A stretch of DNA of 64,000 nucleotides from Ectobius pallidus (taxonomy: Eukaryota > Arthropoda > Insecta > Blattodea > Ectobiidae): the NCBI GenBank assembly GCA_964059195.1, contig CAXKWD010000002.1, positions 169,700,559 to 169,764,558 on the forward strand, given 5' to 3'. Each line of letters starts with the position of its first letter. Positions within the stretch are counted from its first letter, which is position 1. Under the pieces are notes generated by a model. It made no database searches, was not told the origin of the DNA, and was given only the letters and a program-made list of their open reading frames with translations. Position numbers and translations under genes: made by a program. Shown piece by piece: positions 23,890-35,060 of this stretch.

Positions 23890-25630
23890 GATTTTGCTGA
23901 GTTGCTGAAGATGGCTGCCACACAGTCTGAAAATGCTCCAAATGCTTCAATTTACAAAAATATTAATGAAAGTCATTATATGAGTGCTAACAACAGTTAA
24001 TAAATATTAATTTCAAAATATAAACTTCAAAATGGACGAGATTCAAGAACAACAAAAATAATAATCTTAATAATAATAATAATGGTTAAAAAATCACAAT
24101 CATAATGAAAAGAAAGCTGTAGAATTCTGAAAATCATCTCTCCTACTTTCTGAAACATGCTCGAAGTTAATTAAATTCCCAACTTGGAGCCAAATGCAGC
24201 TTTTGGAGGAACTTCAAAAAGAGTATGTATGTAGCACTGTTGGTTATCCACAATTTGCTATCACATATTACTTAATCATGCATATTAATGTATATCGCAG
24301 TACAATGCAAATAATTTCATGCAGATATTAATCTTACAAACATGTGTACACAAGTGTAGAGTGAACTCCTTATGTGTATATGTGAAAATGTACATGTATA
24401 TTATGTGTATGTGTGTTTCAACTGTGTATATGTTTTGATTATGACCATCACATTTATTTTAAATTGTGTTCTCATGTAAATGATAACAATAAAAAATGTT
24501 TTTCCTTTATGGTTAATGGAATATCTCAACACCCTTAAATGGTAAAATTTATTTATGCTATTTGCTTGAGGCAATACATGTTGCTGATGTGATAATACTG
24601 TTACTTTTTGTTCAGATTTGTTATGGCACTTACATGATAGGAATATTTTAGAGTCTTGTACAAGCTCTTGTTAGTGTAGAATTAAACAAGATTTTGAGCA
24701 CCATTACTTTCATTACTTGTAACTCTGGGAATTTTATTTAGGCAGTGGAACTTGGAATGTTCACACTACATTGATATAAGAAAAGTTGCCTTCATCACTT
24801 TTTCTTACAGGCCTGCACATCATGTAAGGATAACTATAATTAATCAGGATTTAATAGATTTAAATATTGGCATGTTTCAAAAAACTTTTCTTTCTTGTAG
24901 TGATGTAATTTCATTTATTCAGTACATGATTCCCTCGTAATGAAAACTACAACCACAAGGCAGTGCCATTCTTATTATTATTATTCTTTCTTATAAAAAG
25001 ATGAGTATTGATGAATTGTAATTATTTATTAATAATTTTCTGAATGATGTATGTCATATACTGAAATGTAAAGTGTTATTCTTCCAAAGAAATATACTTC
25101 ATTTTCCCATCCCATTATTCAAGTAAAAGAACACAAAAGGAGAGTCAAATTGCGAGGGAGAATTGAATAAAAACTGGGCATTATTTTTCAAAATTGTTTC
25201 TTTCAATTCAAAGTATATCAAACATATCTCTATTTTGTGCTTAGTCCCCTGATTTAAAAACAAAATTTTCCTAGCAAGTTGATAGCTTGTGTTATTCTGT
25301 CATTGTAGAAATAATAGGGTCATGGCTTGTATTTCGAGAAGTTCCATTTCCAAGTCAATGATGCTGAAGTCAAGGTGCCGACTTCAGGGGTGCTTTGCAT
25401 TTTCAGCATCCCAAAAGTAATAAGTATAATATTTATACAGGCCAACATACTTTGGAAAAAAACTTTTCTTCCCGACATGCTACTGGTTCTTACAATACCA
25501 GTAACTATTTTTACTGTTGAGCAATAATTCTCCTCTCTCCATAGACTGAAATCCTATACTAGGTCTACAATGGGTCAACAGCAAATGGCTGATGTAGCAA
25601 TAATTTCCTCATAATTGCTAGGATTTATGA
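23890..25630. other. AT-rich non-coding DNA
   Basis: No gene is supported. A TGTGTATATGTG-type low-complexity stretch lies at about 24370-24432. Short open frames show no family features. Confidence 0.4.
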
Positions 25631-25639
25631 TTTGTTTTT

Positions 25640-26400
25640 ATGGTGCTCTGAATCGAGATATCGAAACAATTTTGCCTACTTTCATTCCCTCTTAACTTAT
25701 GGAGTAATCTTCTGGTGAAATTCAACAAACAGTGAAGCTATATTTAAATTTCAGAAAAGAGCTATCAGAATAATGATTAAAAGTAGACAACATAACCAGC
25801 TGTAGGCAATTATTTAAAAGATCTCAATGTACTACCCTTCTCCTGCATCTACAAATAAGAGACCCTTATGTTTGTAGAAACTCATCTTTCTAAATTTCAA
25901 ACAAACTCAAATGTAAAGTAAAGTAAAGTAAAGTGTTCCCTATTACAGGCCATGGAGGCCCAGAGGGTTCCAGGAGGTTGAGACTCCCAGATTTTTAGAC
26001 ATTCGGCACATGAAGGTGGTAAGGTTGTCAGCCTTACGCACCGGCCGCCTTAACCCCCAGGATTGCTCCTGGTAGGCCTACTCATTTCTGTTAGAGGCTG
26101 AGTCGACCCCAGGGCCATAGTGCCACCAGAAGGATTAGGCCAATTGAAAAACTCCAGCGACCTCATCGGGAATCGAACCCGCGACCTTCCGGTTTGTAGC
26201 GCAGCGTCAAACTCAAATGTACATTCCTATAATACAAGAAATGATTTAAAAATGATTTATGAGTCAAAAAAGACCACTTTATTTGAGAAAAGCTTCACAT
26301 ATATAGGACTCAAATTATACAATGGCTTACCCCAATCCATTAAAGAAATATCTGTGCTATGTAAATTTAAAAGAAAGGTTATTGCTTTTATTCATTGAAT
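25640..26400 (+). mobile_element. CR1/Jockey-type LINE 3' fragment split by a SINE
   Basis: The translated pieces match the C-terminal tail of insect non-LTR reverse transcriptases: LTYGVIFWW near 25695, then FQKRAIRIM near 25750, and after the SINE YNTRND...GLKLYNGLPQSIKE (about 26230-26345), ending in a stop at about 26396. Stops and frameshifts show decay. The SINE at 25916-26207 interrupts it between duplicated 14-bp sites. Confidence 0.75.
25916..26207 (-). mobile_element. tRNA-derived SINE, 292 bp, minus strand
   Basis: Read on the minus strand, it begins CGCTGCGCTACAAACC with a clear B box GGTCGCGGGTTCGATTCCCG and ends in a (CTTTA)n tail, seen here as AGTAAAGTAAAG. A perfect 14-bp target duplication, CAAACTCAAATGTA, flanks it at 25902-25915 and 26208-26221. 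Confidence 0.92.
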
Positions 26401-26493
26401 TAATTCTTTAGTCATAGTCATTCATAAGCAGAATTATTTTTCATAATTTTTATCTTTATTTCAGATAACCTGCTAGAAGATGTGAGACCAGAT

Positions 26494-26944
26494 CAGTGGT
26501 GATATTCAGCCGGTTCGCACTGGTTGTTAAATATCTTGTAGGTTCTCCGAACCGGTAGCTTCACAATGAGTGATTTCCTTTTTCCAAGATCAGATCCACG
26601 CCAATCCACAACAGTGATAATACATATATGAATTTGCTAGAACCAAAACACGCCATTTATGTTCGCTAGCGGTGGACTACCACCATAGGTAGCGGGCGTG
26701 CGGTTAAGTTGGAAGACTCTCTTATTTGCGCACGGCCGATTGTCTCGACACTCGCTCGCTTTGCTTTCGATGTTCGATTATAAAACGGACTGTGGTCTTC
26801 TTTTGTTGTGTAAGGTTATGTTTTAAGGAAGCTGAGTAAGTTTATATGAGTATGAAAAGACAAAATAGCATATTAGCCTATTTTGAGTTAACATCAAATA
26901 CCCTGATGAGAACCGGTTGTTAAACTGTTTGAATATCACCACTG
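26494..26944. mobile_element. hAT MITE, 451 bp
   Basis: The inverted ends begin CAGTGGTGATATTCA. A perfect 8-bp duplication, GACCAGAT, lies at 26486-26493 and 26945-26952. Sub-terminal AACCGG...GTTGTTAA-like blocks occur near both ends. There is no transposase. Confidence 0.93.
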
Positions 26945-27109
26945 GACCAGATATACCCAAGAGGACATTATATTGTGACAGTGTGAAACATGATAAGGAC
27001 CAAATGGCCTCATGCAGTGCACCAGTGATGACTTGTGGAAAAAAATGACTGAATTCATTAAAATTTCCATGTACTGTACAATTAGGACAGGTGTTGAATT
27101 ATTCTGGTA

Positions 27110-27702
27110 ATAGGGTCAGGCAATAGTAACGACTGGCTCCACCTTTCGGAGAGCGACTAGGTTGACTCTGGTTCCCTGTTGCTACAATTTAGAAGATGGG
27201 ATGAGCTCACTAAGGTTGGAAGAACCTTCATCTGCTTTTTCCATTCTAAATTTTATATTTATTTATTTAACTTTGATCCTGTTACCTTGTATTATTATTA
27301 TTATTATTATTATTATTTACTATTTCAATACTACATTAACATGTATTTATTCTGTTCCTAGAAGTTCATATTTATTGCTAGAGGAAATAATTCTGTATTT
27401 ATAATTATAACTTACAACATTATTGGAATAACTATGTACACAACAGGATAACTCAGCACCTCTGTATTTGTATTTTTATATTTTTACATAATTGTATTAT
27501 AAATTTTGTATTCGTGTTGTAAATTAATATAATAATTTGTTAATGTTTATGTTGTATATTTTGTAAAGAAATGTTCACATTGTACATATTTCTTATAACC
27601 GTAAATTTATATTCTTACTTGTAATTATATTGATGTGTCCCATAACATGTAGGATGTTCCAATGGACTGAATAAAATAAAATAAAATAAAATAAAAACAT
27701 TG
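27110..27702 (+). mobile_element. LINE 3' UTR fragment with (AAAAT)n tail
   Basis: T/A-rich 3' sequence follows a short degraded coding tail and ends in GGACTGAATAAAATAAAATA at about 27664-27696, a CR1/L2-like 3' end. A (TAT)n run sits near 27293-27317. Confidence 0.55.
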
Positions 27703-27754
27703 TGTTGAACTTAAAATATAAGGTTTTTATTTCTTTAGCCAAAATACTTATTAA

Positions 27755-28399
27755 CACCTTCACTCCCATGAGCGACATAACTTGCCCGAGAATTGTCAGG
27801 TCCAATGTACCAAGGGCGACGTAATGGGTGTTAACAATTTGCTGTATATCTCATGACTGAAACTGAACCAGAATGTAATTCTTTATTCAGGCAATAGATG
27901 GTGTTTGTGTGCATATATTCCCTTCTTTCCAGTTAGAAACAAGCTTTGTTTGATGTTTCTTTTGTGTTTGAAAATCCATGTGACCCAAGCCATGTGCAGG
28001 TGTAAGTGGTATTGTCAGTTCTTGCAGTACGTTTTGTTCTAAAAAGGCATTGAGTGATGAAGAAGTGTTTGAAATATTTGGTGTATTCAACAAAGATTCG
28101 AGGAATGAATTGATTCCATCAGATAGTGAAAATGATGATGAAAGTGAAAATTTTCATGCTGAATCTGTATTACCGGAAGATGTAAATGTTACAAACATTG
28201 ATGAATTTTGTGCTGATTTGCAATCACCTTTCTTCTGACCTTTTGATTCTTCCTGAAGGTATGTAAAAATTCACAATCCTATCTTTAATAGTTATGGCGG
28301 AAATTAAATAAAACCATATTGATGTGAAAGTTTGCTAACTCTGTAAAAAGGACGGGATAAGCCAGCTGGTAGGCCACTAGGCAGGTGGGAGTGAACATG
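27755..28399 (+). mobile_element. piggyBac-like non-autonomous element, 645 bp
   Basis: TTAA flanks both sides (27751-27754 and 28400-28403). The imperfect inverted ends are CACCTTCACTCCCATG on the left and, inverted, CATGTTCACTCCCACC on the right. This fits the TTAA target of piggyBac. The inside holds one short acidic reading frame. Confidence 0.75.
28053..28238 (+). pseudogene. transposase N-terminal fragment (piggyBac-like?)
   Basis: The open frame encodes about 62 residues, very acidic, with SDEEVFEIFGVF and SDSENDDESEN. Acidic N-termini are usual in piggyBac transposases, and the TTAA-flanked context agrees. It stops at 28236-28238 before any catalytic domain, so this is likely an internal-deletion derivative. 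The sequence match itself is only compositional. Confidence 0.45.
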
Positions 28400-28666
28400 T
28401 TAAAACTCAACAGTATGCAAATTAGTCAAACTGTAGTGAAAAACATTTTGACTGATACCTCACTCATAGGTATTGGCTCAGTCTTTGCTTTGAAAAATGA
28501 AAAAAGATAACAAAATTAATATCTATGATTACATGAAAGATGTCTAGCTTTTCACTCCTGAATTATGGCAACTTTAAGTACTTGTGACTTTTCTAGCAAT
28601 ACTATCCTAAGACATTTATAACAAATCCTTCACAATTTTTCCAAAAATAAGATATTAAACTGCTTA

Positions 28667-28802
28667 GTTAACCTTTCACTGACTACTATTTTTTTAGTAA
28701 TGTGAATTACCTTGTTGGAGTGCTTTCAACTGCCTAGGGCAATCATCTTCAGCAACAGTAATTCACATCACCAAAAAAAATAGTAGTAAGTGTAAGATAA
28801 CT
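28667..28802. repeat. short inverted-repeat element, ~45-bp arms
   Basis: The left arm, including CTACTATTTTTTTAGTAATG then TGAATTAC, pairs with the right arm GTAATTCACATCACC then AAAAAAAATAGTAG. The spacer is about 48 bp. It is MITE-like. No duplication was confirmed. Confidence 0.7.
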
Positions 28803-30990
28803 AAGTAAATATTAAGTTACATCACTACAAAATGGGCAAAGTTCAAGAATTAAGTTTCTTTTTCCTAAAGTAACAACAATTGAATTGGGATTTTCTTTAA
28901 GAAAGTGATGTACATTTCCTGTTAATTAAGAATACAATTCAGTTCACACTATCCAGAAAAAAAATAAATTATATTCTACACTTTCAATAGCTCGTTCTTG
29001 ACTTAAATTCCTATCGTGTTCAAAAGAAATGCAAGAAAGTGAATTTATGTAAGAAAAATTAGTCACTACTGATCAATGTTAACACTGACTAAAGTTGTAT
29101 CCATCTTGGAGATCACTTCTTTCACTTTGCTGAACTATATACAAACCCATCTATTCATTTGGCAAGCTTTAACTGTCGACTGGAATTAAAAAGAACAGTG
29201 AGAATGAGTGTAACTCTTGCCACTTTCATAAACCTGTGATAAACAATTCAACAACAGTTCTGTGTTACAAACAATTATTTAACATTGTATTATAACATTA
29301 GATTCATATCTAATTGGAGTGAAAATACAATAAATTATTGAAAACATAAATGATATGTTTACTGTTCCCAAAATCTGCTAACTCCACGAAGGAAGCACTT
29401 TCTAGGCACATTATAGAGAAGTCAATACTTTACTTTAATGCATGGTATTGGAATGGTGGGCATGTTCTATTGGAGACATGCAGTATATTTTAATGCTGTC
29501 GTTATAATAAACTCGTATACCAACAGTTTATAATTTATATAACAAGTAAAGTCTGGTTTCAAGTACAGTAAGTTGAATCTATATTAATAAAATAACCTGT
29601 TCTCACTTTGCAAGAACTCAGTTTTACTCATGGGGTTTACTTAACCTGAGATTAGTTAACAGAATTTCAAAATACAATCGCAAAACTTTCATTCTACTTA
29701 TTCCTATTTTTCTTCTTTTTGCACTGGAACAGCAAAGATCATATATTTTTAACATATGGCTAGATAAGGAAGACAATAACTAACCGATGTACCATATCAT
29801 GAAAATAACTGCAAAAGAATTTATTTAGAAATATTCCAGTACAAATTTAATATATTATCTTTTATAGTGATATTAAAAATTATAACTCAGGCACAATATA
29901 TTCACCTGAATGTTCAAGGAATAGGAAGATTTATATTTTGCTGTTGTACTATGATTTTAGACCAAACAAGATAATATATGAATCACACTTTATGATTTAT
30001 GTATTAAATGAAACAAATTAAATTAGGATCTTTACTAATTGGAGTGAACAAACTTATGGATGAAAATATTTAAATGTAGAAAAAATCCCACTTTCAATTT
30101 ATTAAAATCATTATTTTACCATACAGGTCAACAGTCTATATAAATATAAAATTTTATTATTTCATAAACCTGATGCTAAAAAGATGCTAAGAAACCACCT
30201 CAGTTCTTGAGTGGTTTACTTAAAAGAATGAACATTTTCCCTGGCTTAGCAAAAACAGAAAATTACCAACCCTAATCAAATTATTGAAGAAAAATTCATA
30301 TAAGTTAGTGCATTTATACAAGACATTCAATAAGAAGCAGTTATGTATGAGTACTCTTATTTACTTAAAAGCTTTCTGCACTAAAAATCTTCATTTTTCA
30401 TTAAAAATGTACCACAGTGAATTCAACATTTAACTACATTTGGTATATTCATTGCATTTGTTTCATTTGAAATAAGAGACAAATGAAATAAATTTAATTA
30501 GGGAATAAAGATCTTGAGTTCATAATATCGATAATAAAGTATGCAATGATAATGATAAACTGGTAGATTTCTTTAATAATAAACTCACTTTCTTTCTCTA
30601 ACACAAAGAAAAGAAAGAAAACGAAGCTGGAAAATTGAAATGTGTCAATTGTTTTGCAGATTATGCACAGAAAAGTTGAATTTTTTAACAAATAAAAGTA
30701 AGTAGGCCTATCTCCCAGATAACAGGAAAACTATGTTAAAAAACATGAAATACTTCAGTCATGTTTTGCAATGAAAATAAACTATCATATATTCCCATAA
30801 ATAATTCCTTTCAATTGATTATGTTTTTTTGGTATAAGGAAAAGCATCTTTTTATTTACTTTCATTTTACATAATCATATAAAGCTACAAACACATAGGA
30901 GAAATGATCCTTGTACTAAGGTGGAATATTATAATTTAATCTTATGTTATAGTGCTGTAGAATTGATGTTGTTTAATTATATGGTATGAT
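28803..30990. other. AT-rich non-coding DNA
   Basis: No gene or clear repeat is supported. Confidence 0.4.
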
Positions 30991-31007
30991 CTCCCATATA
31001 TATATAA

Positions 31008-31300
31008 GTCTTTGTTAACTTTAAACCATTTAATAAAAATTAAACATGAGAGTTTGATGCATCCTCTATAGATGTGTGAACATTTGTAGTAAGGTTGTCA
31101 GGTAACTGGAGGAATATTTGAAATTGGATGAGTACATCCGGTGGGAGCCTTGGTGTACCAAGCTGAAACCTAAGTTCAGACCTTATTCCTCCAGACCCCT
31201 GACGACCTTACTACAAATGTTCACACATCTATAGAGGATGCATCAAACTCTCATGTTTATTTTTAATTAAATGTTATAAAGTTAACAAAGACATATATGT
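31008..31300. repeat. long inverted repeat, ~110-bp arms
   Basis: A perfect 54-bp inverted match joins 31042-31095 and 31205-31258. Weaker matching extends to about 31008-31117 and 31184-31300. The spacer is about 66-109 bp. It is probably a fold-back MITE. A transcript would form a long hairpin. Confidence 0.95.
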
Positions 31301-31604
31301 ATCCTATTGTTTGGTTGAACCAATGAACATTGAGAATATTTTAGGAGAAAACAATGCAATGGTTTCCCAACTAAGTAGCCAGAGTTTGATTCACAGTGCC
31401 AGATGGTATCTTTTTTCATATTGTCAACCACGCTGAAAGGCTTTTATTTCATATACCAGTACAGTATTGTGAGGCATACTGAGTTACCGGTATTTGTTTT
31501 TTGACTGGGTTCCCACTGTTGTTGTATGGCAACATTTAAGATGTAAGTTAGATATGTACTTATGAAACCACAGAATATTGTTTGTGTTGAACATTACACG
31601 AGAA

Positions 31605-31690
31605 TTTATTAGGGGAAAAATTCATCTGACATCAGGATTCAAACCCACAACTTTTGGTTGTCCTGCTGATGCTAGAATTAAGGGTAATCA
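31605..31690 (-). repeat. tRNA-like SINE module (minus strand)
   Basis: On the minus strand, GTGGGTTTGAATCCTGATG is a good B box. The downstream GTCAGATGAATTTTTCCCC resembles the tail of the plus-strand copy at 31820-31890. Confidence 0.55.
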
Positions 31691-31814
31691 TAGGAGAGAC
31701 CCACGACTCAATATCAGTGCTTAGTGGATAGTGTAAATGAGGGGTGAAATAGGCTAAGTTCATTCCTTCATTCGTTCATTCATAGGAGACAGATTCCATC
31801 TAATACCATGAATC

Positions 31815-31892
31815 ATACTCTGGCTAGCTCAGTCCAAAGAGCATCAGCATAGAAAGCACAGGTTCAAATCCTGGTGTCAGAATAATTTTTCT
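31815..31892 (+). repeat. tRNA-like SINE module
   Basis: TGGCTAGCTCAGTCCAAAGA resembles an A box and CACAGGTTCAAATCCTGGTG a B box. GTGTCAGAATAATTTTTCTT follows. Together with the inverted copy upstream it encloses a CATT microsatellite. Confidence 0.6.
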
Positions 31893-31906
31893 TCTAAAAT
31901 GTTATC

Positions 31907-32231
31907 TAAACTAAACTAAACTAAACTCTGTGGCGCTACATCCCTGGAGGGACTTGGCCTACCACCGAACCGCTGCGTCATCTCCCGTAGGCAGATGGCA
32001 GGATTGGGGGGCAAGTGGTCAGCATGCCGACACCCACGACCGTTAATGGTGGTTTTCTTGACCGGAGCCGCTACTTCTCTATCAAGTAGCTCCTCAATTT
32101 TGAATCACGAGGCTGAGTGCACCCCTACCAGACCTCCCTACCTCAGAAAAATCCGAGGAGGTACCGGGAATCAAACCCGGGCCGACGGATCTGTAGTCAG
32201 CGATGCTAACCACAAGACCACGCCGGCAGAC
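31907..32231 (-). mobile_element. tRNA-derived SINE, 325 bp, minus strand
   Basis: It belongs to the same family as 46184-46498, in inverse orientation. The B box appears as its complement, GGGAATCAAACCCGGGCCGA. The (GTTTA)n tail is seen as TAAACTAAACTAAAC. A perfect 14-bp duplication, TCTAAAATGTTATC, flanks it at 31893-31906 and 32232-32245. Confidence 0.95.
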
Positions 32232-32245
32232 TCTAAAATGTTATC

Positions 32246-33338
32246 ATGTAACTTAATGTTTAACAGAAATAATATTCTGTGCTTTCATGAATTCATATCC
32301 GTGTCCACAATGTTTTACTTATGAACAACAAAAATTAAAAATAGGATTCTGTAAAGTTTTAAAGATCACTGAGGGTAAAGAGTTCTTATCTAAAAATAAT
32401 TCAGATATGAATGAATAACATGATAATATCACAAAGAATTAGGCTACAATAACAAATGTATAAGCCTCTTCATTGGCCATAAAAAAATTAAAAAAACAAT
32501 ATACTAGGGTTTGGGGATCCTCTTCTTAATTAAGTGATAAAGAATTTTTAGAAAAGAAAGAACTGTGCCTAGTTTTAACATTTTTCCCTTTTCATGCAAT
32601 TTAATTGTGCTATGTACATAAGAGTTACTTAGGAATGTATTAAGTACCAGTACCAGTAATGTTTAAATGTAATTTTTGTAAATTGCATTAATCTGTTGAT
32701 TCAACATTAATAATTATTTAATTGCCATCTAGTATTATTTATTTATTTATTTATTTCACAGTTTTGGAATCAGCAGATTTTGAAAATGATATTCCCAACA
32801 ATTCCTCAGTCTTAGCTACCACTCCAAGAAGAGAAATTTTATTAAAATTCTTCAATATTAACACTCCACTTCTAAATGTTGTTATAACAGATTGTGTAAC
32901 AAACATAGCAACTAGACTGTTTATAGTTTAAGCAGCTGCAGCCTTATAATCTTAAAATGGATTAAACCTGACCACATTTATTACTGATAACATACAACAA
33001 ATTTAATACCGGTATATAAAAGAAAACTTTCTAAGGACTCTTCTCAACAAGTTGCCAGTCTGTCTGAAAAACATTTCAGTATGAACAAAAATCCTTCAGG
33101 ACAGGCATTCTACAGATCTTTTATATCTGGAGAAAAATTTCGCATGACAATATAATAAACATTACAAAAGCCTAGAAGAAGTAGCCTATAGGTATTCCTT
33201 CTGTAATTAAGAAAATATTTGTAATTGTGAAAATAAAATTCATTATTTCTGCATAGATTCATTAAACTTACAGTAGTTATGGAAGAACTAACTGGTTTCA
33301 AAGTCTTGTTTAAGGTAGGGCTTTTTGGTAAAGGATTG
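32246..33338. other. AT-rich DNA with an exon-like stretch
   Basis: An (ATTT)n run at about 32735-32757 leads into CACAG, then an open stretch (32762-32931) encoding SADFENDIPNNSS and about 45 further residues. It could be a terminal exon or a repeat tail. I do not recognise it. Confidence 0.3.
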
Positions 33339-33340
33339 TA

Positions 33341-33645
33341 CTGTGGAGTCCTGAAAATCCAGACCCATTTCAGATTAACAAATTTTTTGGATTAAGCAAT
33401 AATAATAAATATGTATTATTATGTGTGATTACACAGTTTATTTTATAAGGTCTGTATATACATAATCAAATCTCTGGATGAAATGGGTGATAAGAGATAA
33501 TTTTCTTGTAATTTTCAGAAATATACTTTATATTACTAAGTAACACTGTGGTTTTATTGTAACCTTAGTTCTTTCATTCCGATTTTTTATTTAGGATTAA
33601 GCGGACTTTTGGATTACCGAAGTTTGGATTATCTGGACTCCACTG
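33341..33645. mobile_element. pogo/jerky-like MITE, 305 bp
   Basis: The imperfect inverted ends are CTGTGGAGTCCTGAAAATCC on the left and, inverted, CAGTGGAGTCCAGATAATCC on the right. TA lies on each side (33339-33340 and 33646-33647). GGATTAAGC recurs internally on both sides. Confidence 0.85.
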
Positions 33646-34047
33646 TATATTTGGTTATGGCACTTGAACAGTAAGTCTGTTATGTATCAGAAACTAAATA
33701 ACAGCCTGTATAACAGGATATTATATTTTGTTTCTTAAAACTCAGTGGGTTTAAAACTGTTCAATGGGTTGCATGAAACTTCTAAGAATTGAAGTATGGT
33801 AATAACTTATTTACTGATATACAAGAGATTTGTCAATAATTATTCCTTTCTATTCAATAAACGAGTAATTATATAGGTACATGAATACCAGTAGATTTAA
33901 ATTTTTATTGCAGGTCTAATATATTTTTAATGTTTAAATGTAGGCTAAATATTGAAATTTCATCATGCATAAATATTTTACAAGGGGCCTACATTGATTT
34001 GGGCTTAAACTTATATATTTTTTCTGACATATTAAGACATGTTACAC

Positions 34048-34220
34048 AACAGCTGATAGACCCACATTCTCAATAGAATCTTCCTCTAACTGTAAATACT
34101 TTTGTCGTGGTGGGTGAGTCAGGTTCTCCAGCTCCTTTTGGAACCATTCTTTTGAAGTGCTGCATATCCATGTGTGAACATATGTTTCCAGTTCTTCAAA
34201 GTCTGCCAAATGGCTCTGAA
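34048..34220 (-). pseudogene. mariner-like transposase C-terminal fragment (minus)
   Basis: A clean minus-strand frame includes ADFEELETYVHTW and SKEWFQKELENL and ends in a stop at about 34048. The pattern fits the tail of mariner-type transposases (FA-x-EEV...WL...P-K-FF..GI..L). The same segment recurs in opposite orientation at 34921-35050, so the two copies form a diverged inverted pair. Confidence 0.6.
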
Positions 34221-34319
34221 CAAGTCATAGTGGCTCTATTAAAATAAGCCAGAGACGAAACAACAATTGGTGTAATTGAAGCACTGCCAAAGAAATGTTG
34301 AACATAGCCCTCAGTAGGT

Positions 34320-35060
34320 AAGCGGGCTACCGTGTTCCAGAACATGAAGGGCATCATTCTTATCGACTATTTGGAATTAGTGGCCACAATTAATAGTGCA
34401 GCATATATGGCAACATTTACATTGTGCAATTCAAAGGAAGTGGCCAGGTGTATGGGTGAAAGGTGTGCTTCTGAACAGGGTTTAAATCGAGGGGGAATGC
34501 AGTTTTACACCATACCTCTACATTTTTCAGGAAGGGGGAGTGGCATACCCCCACTTTTAAACCCATTGTCGATTCCTTTACTGTACTCCATTTTCATTCA
34601 TGTTTATTAATATCAATGGACCATCATTATAAATATGGAATCCAAAAGACTATAGTTGAAGCACCCTAGGCATGTGGAGGATACAAGATCCTGGAAATTT
34701 GCTCCATATCAACATGCTTCACATTGCTACAAAGGTCTGTGGAAATCCCTACTTTTTTGTTGACATTTAAGCACTACTTCTGTGGTATAACAGTGCATGA
34801 ACCCAAATGCATGTCCCCATACCAGCTGGGAAACCACCGTTGCCATTGATCAGATGGACATACTCTCCAAACAAAGACACCACACTTTGTCAAGGTCATG
34901 AAGAAACTTCTGCTTGGTCTCCTTTTGCAAACTTTGAAGAAATGAAAACACCTGTCCAGGCATGGTTACATAGCACTCCAAAAGAATGGTTCCGAAAGAG
35001 TCTGAAGAAGCTGACACACTGATGACAAAAGTGAATACAATTAGAGGAAGATAATGTTGA
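34320..35060 (+). pseudogene. mariner-like transposase remnant
   Basis: The frame at 34332-34480 encodes FQNMKGIILIDYLELVATIN followed by SAAYMATF, matching the mariner catalytic region around a DYL-type aspartate. The C-terminal part at 34900-35022 encodes FANFEEMKTPVQAW and PKEWFRKSLKKL. Between them the frame is broken by stops and shifts, and the middle catalytic segment is unrecognisable. It is a non-functional relic of a DDD/E transposon that cuts and pastes at TA sites. Confidence 0.65.

Noticed and set aside
23806..24000. Open frames with poly-I or poly-L over ATA repeats
   Set aside because: They are translated microsatellites.
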